A model generated the notes under the pieces. That model did no database searches, was not told the DNA's origin, and saw nothing but the letters and a program-made list of their open reading frames with translations. From a virus: 21,052 bases of DNA. Positions 20,879 through 21,052 of this stretch are shown piece after piece (position 1 is the stretch's first letter; every line of letters starts with the position of its first letter). The stretch is from the IMG/VR virus record IMGVR_UViG_3300035698_010750, positions 1 through 21,052 of that record; one strand, given 5' to 3'. A program made the translations under genes and the position numbers.

Positions 20879-21052
20879 CAAGAAAAAGGGTCAAAAATTT
20901 GAATCTAAAGCCTCTCGAACAATTCGTTCGGGAGGACTTTGGTGTGACCCTTTAGATATTAACTATAAAGATTTTTGCATAGAAGCAAAATACACTGATA
21001 AAAAAGGATACAGGTTTAGTTTAGAGTTATTAGAAAAGATTTGGGGACAAGC
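20856..21052 (+). CDS. Hjc-like Holliday junction resolvase, 5' part
   Basis: An open frame from ATG 20856 that runs off the window after 65 residues. The N-terminus is basic (MLKKKLNSKKKGQKFESKA), then SRTIRSGGLWCDPLDINYKDFCIEAKYTDKKGYRFSLELLEKIW. KGxxFE, D, and xIEAKYT form the PDDEXK nuclease motif of archaeal-type Hjc and related phage resolvases: the Asp of DPLDINYK and the Glu-x-Lys of IEAK. It would cut four-way junctions or act as a related nuclease. The ATG lies inside the upstream gene with only a weak GAG site. The first 100 bases can form nested stems. Confidence 0.7.
   Translation, partial: MLKKKLNSKKKGQKFESKASRTIRSGGLWCDPLDINYKDFCIEAKYTDKKGYRFSLELLEKIWGQ
20885..20953 (+). promoter_or_regulatory. 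Nested stem-loops within the start of the resolvase gene
   Basis: An outer stem pairs AAAGGGTCA at 20885-20893 with TGACCCTTT at 20945-20953 (9 bp, perfect). Inside it, CCTCTCGAAC at 20911-20920 pairs with GTTCGGGAGG at 20926-20935 (10 bp, one G-U) around a 5-base loop. Both stems lie inside the coding region. They may be an RNA element controlling translation or decay, or a cruciform in DNA. Confidence 0.5.

Noticed and set aside
1-21052. tRNA genes or an integrase/attachment site
   Set aside because: I saw no cloverleaf with a TTCGANNC-type arm outside coding regions and no recombinase motifs anywhere in the window.

Overview
The window looks like the DNA replication, recombination and nucleotide-metabolism region of an AT-rich double-stranded DNA tailed bacteriophage, or a prophage or plasmid-like relative. 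All convincing genes lie on the + strand. They are packed with ATGA or TAATG stop/start overlaps, and most have clear AGGAGG-type ribosome binding sites. This points to a low-GC host that uses Shine-Dalgarno signals; Firmicutes is a reasonable guess, but the sequence does not prove it. I see no virion structural genes, lysis genes, integrase, tRNAs or rRNAs.

Layout. 1-333: the 3' end of an alanine-rich repeat protein whose repeat DNA is conspicuously GC-rich. 314-5720: accessory enzymes and many small proteins: an MPPED-like metallophosphoesterase, a cyclic-phosphate-processing receiver (cREC) protein, a ParB-like nuclease-domain protein, zinc-ribbon and membrane mini-proteins, a large radical SAM enzyme and a HAD-like phosphatase. 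5708-7729: a probable promoter, then zinc-finger proteins, a possible Nmad1/DUF1599-like protein and a T4 RNase H-like 5'-3' exonuclease. 7730-8021: the only long gene-free stretch. It folds on paper into a large nested RNA closed by a 15-bp helix, followed by a hairpin that covers the next gene's ribosome binding site. 8022-11182: a small possible OB-fold protein and a primase-polymerase/helicase whose P-loop is split by an intein. 11187-13771: a membrane peptide, a nucleoside 2-deoxyribosyltransferase-like protein, a DUF6899-like protein, a uridine-kinase-like P-loop protein, an HEIGH metallopeptidase-like protein and a second metallophosphoesterase. 13746-16759: two NUMOD3/HNH free-standing homing endonucleases flanking or overlapping a zinc-ribbon protein, a RuvC-like resolvase and a RecA/UvsX recombinase. 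16731-19811: a family B DNA polymerase with an intein in motif C and no ordinary start codon. 19811-end: a Mom-like DNA modification protein, two small genes and the start of a second, Hjc-like Holliday junction resolvase.

How the genes fit together. Primase-helicase, polymerase, exonuclease, RecA and two junction resolvases make up much of a self-encoded replication and recombination apparatus. The Mom-like protein, the Nmad1-like candidate, the NDT-like protein, the kinase, the radical SAM enzyme, the HAD protein and the phosphoesterases suggest nucleotide or DNA modification, or salvage and repair; this part is inference. The region is heavily colonised by homing elements: two LAGLIDADG inteins sit in the catalytic motifs of the two central replication enzymes, and two HNH genes are wedged against gene starts.

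The points most worth following up are the structured RNA at 7736-7952, the hidden N-terminus and missing start codon of the polymerase, the paired inteins, the footprint around the first HNH gene and the Mom-like modification gene.
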